This document shows positions 3,649 to 6,352 of a DNA stretch of 6,352 nucleotides, piece after piece. The position numbers and the translations under genes were made by a program. Every line of letters begins with the position of its first letter. Position 1 is the stretch's first letter. The notes beneath the pieces are model-generated. The model was not told the origin of the DNA. It did no database searches and worked only from the letters and a program-made list of their open reading frames with translations. The DNA comes from an uncultured Oscillospiraceae bacterium (GTDB lineage: Bacteria > Bacillota_A > Clostridia > Oscillospirales > Oscillospiraceae). The DNA is taken from positions 1-6,352 of the forward strand of contig CAJUAW010000144.1 of NCBI GenBank assembly GCA_910584605.1. The letters are read 5' to 3'.

Positions 3649-6352
3649 ATGGTCGTCAAGGACGTAATGTATGGCAAGACCCCAAGAAAGAGTTTCGCCC
3701 GGTACGAGGAGATCCTGGAGATGCCCAACCTGCTGGAGGTACAGAAAACCTCTTACCAGTGGTTTTTGGACGTCGGCCTGAAAGAGGTGTTCCGGGATGT
3801 GGGCTCCATCGTGGACTACGGCGGCAACCTGGAGCTGTCCTTCGTGGACTTCTCCATGGACGAAAAGCCCAAGTACGACGTGGAGGAGTGCAAGGCCCGG
3901 GACGCCACCTACGCCGCCCCCATCAAGGTGCGGGTACAGCTGCGCAACACCCAGAACAACCAGATCAATGAGCAGGAGATCTTTATGGGGGACTTCCCCA
4001 TCATGACCAACTCGGGCACCTTCGTCATCAACGGGGCCGAGCGTGTCATCGTCTCTCAGATCGTCCGCTCCCCTGGCATGTACTACACCCGCGAGGTGGA
4101 CAAGGCGGACAACAAGACCTACGCCACCACCGTCATCCCCGGCCGGGGCGCCTGGCTGGAGTATGAGACCGACCTGAGCGATGTGTTCTACGTCCGCATC
4201 GACAAGAACCGCAAGCTGCCCGTCACCTGCCTCATTCGGGCCATGGGGCCCCGCACCGATCCGGAGATTTTGGAGCTGTTTGGCGAGGACGAGCGCATCC
4301 TGGCCACCCTGGAGAAGGACGCCTGCAAGACCTACGAGGATGCCATGCTGGAGATCTACCGCAAGCTGCGTCCCGGCGAGCCCCCCACGCTGGACTCCGC
4401 CGAGACCCTGATCAACGCCACCTTCTTCGACCACCGGCGGTACGACCTGTCCACCGTAGGCCGCTACAAGTTCAACAAAAAGATGGCTCTGTGGACCCGG
4501 CTGTCCGGCTGCAGGCTGGCCCAGCCCATCCCCGACCCCCTCACCGGCGAGGTCATCGCCGAGGCTGGCGAGGTTCTCTCCCGGGAGCGGGCCCAGGAGC
4601 TGGACAACAGAGGTGTGAACCGGGCTGTGGTGGACGTGGACGGCAAGCTGGTGGTGGTATTCTCCAACGACATGGTGAACCAGAAGGGCTTCACCGCCCT
4701 CACCGGCTTCGACCCCTCTGAGGTGGGCATCGACGAGATGGTCTCCTTCCCCGTGCTGCGCAAGCTGCTGGAGCAGTACCAGGGCAGCGAGCTGAAGGAA
4801 GCGATCTGCCGCTCCAAGGAGGAGCTGATCCCCAACCACATCACCGTGGCCGACATCATGGCCTCCATCAACTACCTGAACTGTCTGGCCAACAACATCG
4901 GCACCCCGGACGACATCGACCACCTGGGCAACCGCCGCCTGCGCTGCGTGGGCGAGCTGATCCAGAACCAGTTCCGCATCGGCTTCAGCCGCATGGAGCG
5001 TGTGATCCGGGAGCGGATGACCACCCAGGACCTGGATGTGGTCACCCCCCAGAGCCTGATCAACATCCGGCCGGTCACCGCCGCCATCAAGGAGTTTTTT
5101 GGCTCCTCCCCCCTGTCCCAGTTCATGGACCAGACCAACCCCCTGGCCGAGCTGACCCACAAGCGCCGTCTGTCCGCTCTGGGCCCCGGCGGTCTGAGCC
5201 GGGACCGGGCCTCCTTCGACGTCCGTGACGTTCACTACTCCCACTACGGCCGGCTGTGCCCCATCGAGACCCCCGAAGGTCCCAACATCGGCCTGATCTC
5301 CTATCTGGCCTCCTACGCCCGGATCAACAAGTACGGCTTCATCGAGGCCCCCTACCGGAAGGTGGACAAGGAGACCGGCCGGCTCACCGACGAGATCACC
5401 TATATGACCGCCGATGTGGAGGACGAGTATATCATCGCCCAGGCCACCGAGCCGGTGGACGAGGAGGGCCGTCTGGTCAACGAACGGGTCACCTGCCGCC
5501 ACCGCAACGAGACCATCTCCGTGGATCAGCACCGGGTGGACTATGTGGACGTTTCTCCCAAGATGATGGTGTCGGTGGCCACCGCCATGATCCCCTTCCT
5601 CCAGAACGACGACGCCAACCGCGCCCTGATGGGCGCCAACATGCAGCGGCAGGCCGTCCCCCTGCTCCGCCCCGAGGCCCCCATCGTGGCCACCGGCCAG
5701 GAGCACAAAAACTGCATCGACTCCGAGGTGGCCATCCTGGCCGAGGGGCCGGGGACCGTCACCAAGGTGTCCGCCCGGTATATCACCGTGGCCTATGACA
5801 ACGGGAAGACCAAGGACTACCGTCTGACCAAGTACCTGCGCTCCAACCACACCACCTGCATCAACCAGCGGCCCATCGTGGACGCGGGGCAGCGGGTGGA
5901 CTTCCAGGACGTGCTGGCCGACGGCCCCTCCACCGACAAGGGCGAGATCGCGCTGGGCCGGAACATCCTTATGGGCTTCATGACCTGGGAGGGCTACAAC
6001 TACGAGGACGCCATCCTCCTGAACGAACGGATGGTAAAGGATGATGTGTTCACCTCCATCCATATCGAGGAGTACGAGACCGAGGCCCGGGACACCAAGC
6101 TGGGGCCCGAGACCATTACCCGGGACATCCCCAACGTAGGCGACGACGCCCTGAAGGACCTGGACGAGCACGGCATCATCCGGGTGGGCGCGGAGATCCG
6201 GGCCGGCGACTACCTGGTGGGCAAGGTCACCCCCAAGGGCGAGGCCGAGGCCACCGCCGAGGAAAAGCTGCTCCGGGCCATTTTTGGTGAAAAAGCCCGG
6301 GAGGTCCGCGACACCTCCCTGAAGGTGCCCCACGGCGAGTCCGGCATCGTGG
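3649..6352 (+). CDS. rpoB: DNA-directed RNA polymerase beta subunit, 5' 901 codons
   Basis: RpoB forms half of the RNA polymerase active-site cleft and binds rifampicin. The 901 visible residues read without a stop to the right edge. The family is usually about 1,200 residues or more, so the C-terminal quarter is missing. In order: the protrusion start MPNLLEVQKTSYQWFL (25-40); FVINGAERVIVSQIVRSPG (125-143); the rifampicin cluster from GSSPLSQFMDQTNPLAELTH (485-504) through KRRLSALGPGG; HYSHYGRLCPIETPEGPNIG (529-548); and GYNYEDAIL (782-790) with the conserved acidic pair near the catalytic site. Rifampicin-contact residues equivalent to E. coli Q513, D516, H526 and S531 are Q491, D494, H504 and S509, all sensitive-type. 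The ATG at 3649 has a weak ribosome binding site. ATG 3667, with AAGGA four bases before it, is an alternative that removes six residues. No rplL lies immediately upstream. rpoC would be expected beyond the window. Confidence 0.98.
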   Translation, partial: MVVKDVMYGKTPRKSFARYEEILEMPNLLEVQKTSYQWFLDVGLKEVFRDVGSIVDYGGNLELSFVDFSMDEKPKYDVEECKARDATYAAPIKVRVQLRNTQNNQINEQEIFMGDFPIMTNSGTFVINGAERVIVSQIVRSPGMYYTREVDKADNKTYATTVIPGRGAWLEYETDLSDVFYVRIDKNRKLPVTCLIRAMGPRTDPEILELFGEDERILATLEKDACKTYEDAMLEIYRKLRPGEPPTLDSAETLINATFFDHRRYDLSTVGRYKFNKKMALWTRLSGCRLAQPIPDPLTGEVIAEAGEVLSRERAQELDNRGVNRAVVDVDGKLVVVFSNDMVNQKGFTALTGFDPSEVGIDEMVSFPVLRKLLEQYQGSELKEAICRSKEELIPNHITVADIMASINYLNCLANNIGTPDDIDHLGNRRLRCVGELIQNQFRIGFSRMERVIRERMTTQDLDVVTPQSLINIRPVTAAIKEFFGSSPLSQFMDQTNPLAELTHKRRLSALGPGGLSRDRASFDVRDVHYSHYGRLCPIETPEGPNIGLISYLASYARINKYGFIEAPYRKVDKETGRLTDEITYMTADVEDEYIIAQATEPVDEEGRLVNERVTCRHRNETISVDQHRVDYVDVSPKMMVSVATAMIPFLQNDDANRALMGANMQRQAVPLLRPEAPIVATGQEHKNCIDSEVAILAEGPGTVTKVSARYITVAYDNGKTKDYRLTKYLRSNHTTCINQRPIVDAGQRVDFQDVLADGPSTDKGEIALGRNILMGFMTWEGYNYEDAILLNERMVKDDVFTSIHIEEYETEARDTKLGPETITRDIPNVGDDALKDLDEHGIIRVGAEIRAGDYLVGKVTPKGEAEATAEEKLLRAIFGEKAREVRDTSLKVPHGESGIV

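Noticed and set aside
3616..6333. A minus-strand open frame of about 905 codons opposite rpoB
   Set aside because: It is a shadow of rpoB. GC-rich third codon positions leave few stops on the opposite strand, and the product is a low-complexity Gly/Val/His/Leu-rich string with no domain.
1..6352. tRNA, rRNA, CRISPR array, insertion sequence or toxin-antitoxin pair
   Set aside because: No cloverleaf, repeat-spacer pattern, terminal inverted repeats with a transposase, or toxin/antitoxin-like gene pair was found on reading both strands.

Overview
This is a GC-rich Firmicutes (Clostridia) chromosomal segment. The RpoB sequence, the strong GGAGG-type ribosome binding sites, the TTGACA/TATAAT-like promoters and the GC-rich third codon positions suggest a gut Oscillospiraceae lineage of the Flavonifractor / Pseudoflavonifractor / Oscillibacter type. 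That placement comes from recognising sequence style, not from a search, and the genus cannot be fixed here. All convincing genes lie on the + strand.

Layout. (1) Positions 1-391 hold the broken end of a response regulator. A recognisable receiver-domain stretch runs into a TGA at 89-91. The same frame then stays open to 391 with a weak resemblance to a LytTR DNA-binding domain. No intact gene was found here. (2) Positions 395-1904 form a self-contained unit: a promoter, a GTG-started MATE-family multidrug efflux transporter (460-1866) and a strong intrinsic terminator. (3) Positions 1942-3346 form a second unit. It has a near-consensus extended -10 promoter overlapped by repeated GTTACA boxes, a 96-residue uncharacterised cytosolic protein (2025-2315), a secreted peptidoglycan hydrolase with two SH3b domains and an NlpC/P60 domain (2384-3292), and a perfect 13-bp terminator. 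(4) Positions 3370-6352 hold a third unit: another consensus extended -10 promoter, a leader of about 240 nt, and the first 901 codons of rpoB, which runs off the right edge.

How the parts fit. The three units look independently transcribed and are separated by terminators. The small protein and the hydrolase have no terminator between them and share the GTTAC motif at their upstream regions, so they may be co-transcribed or co-regulated in cell-wall maintenance. rpoB is the only core-machinery gene. It is notable because it is not directly preceded by rplL, as it is in the usual rplJ-rplL-rpoB arrangement. It has its own promoter and a leader that can form several mutually exclusive helices.

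I see no mobile element, CRISPR array, tRNA or rRNA. The most interesting material is regulatory: the GTTACA box cluster and the rpoB leader. I do not see a clear new multi-gene system.
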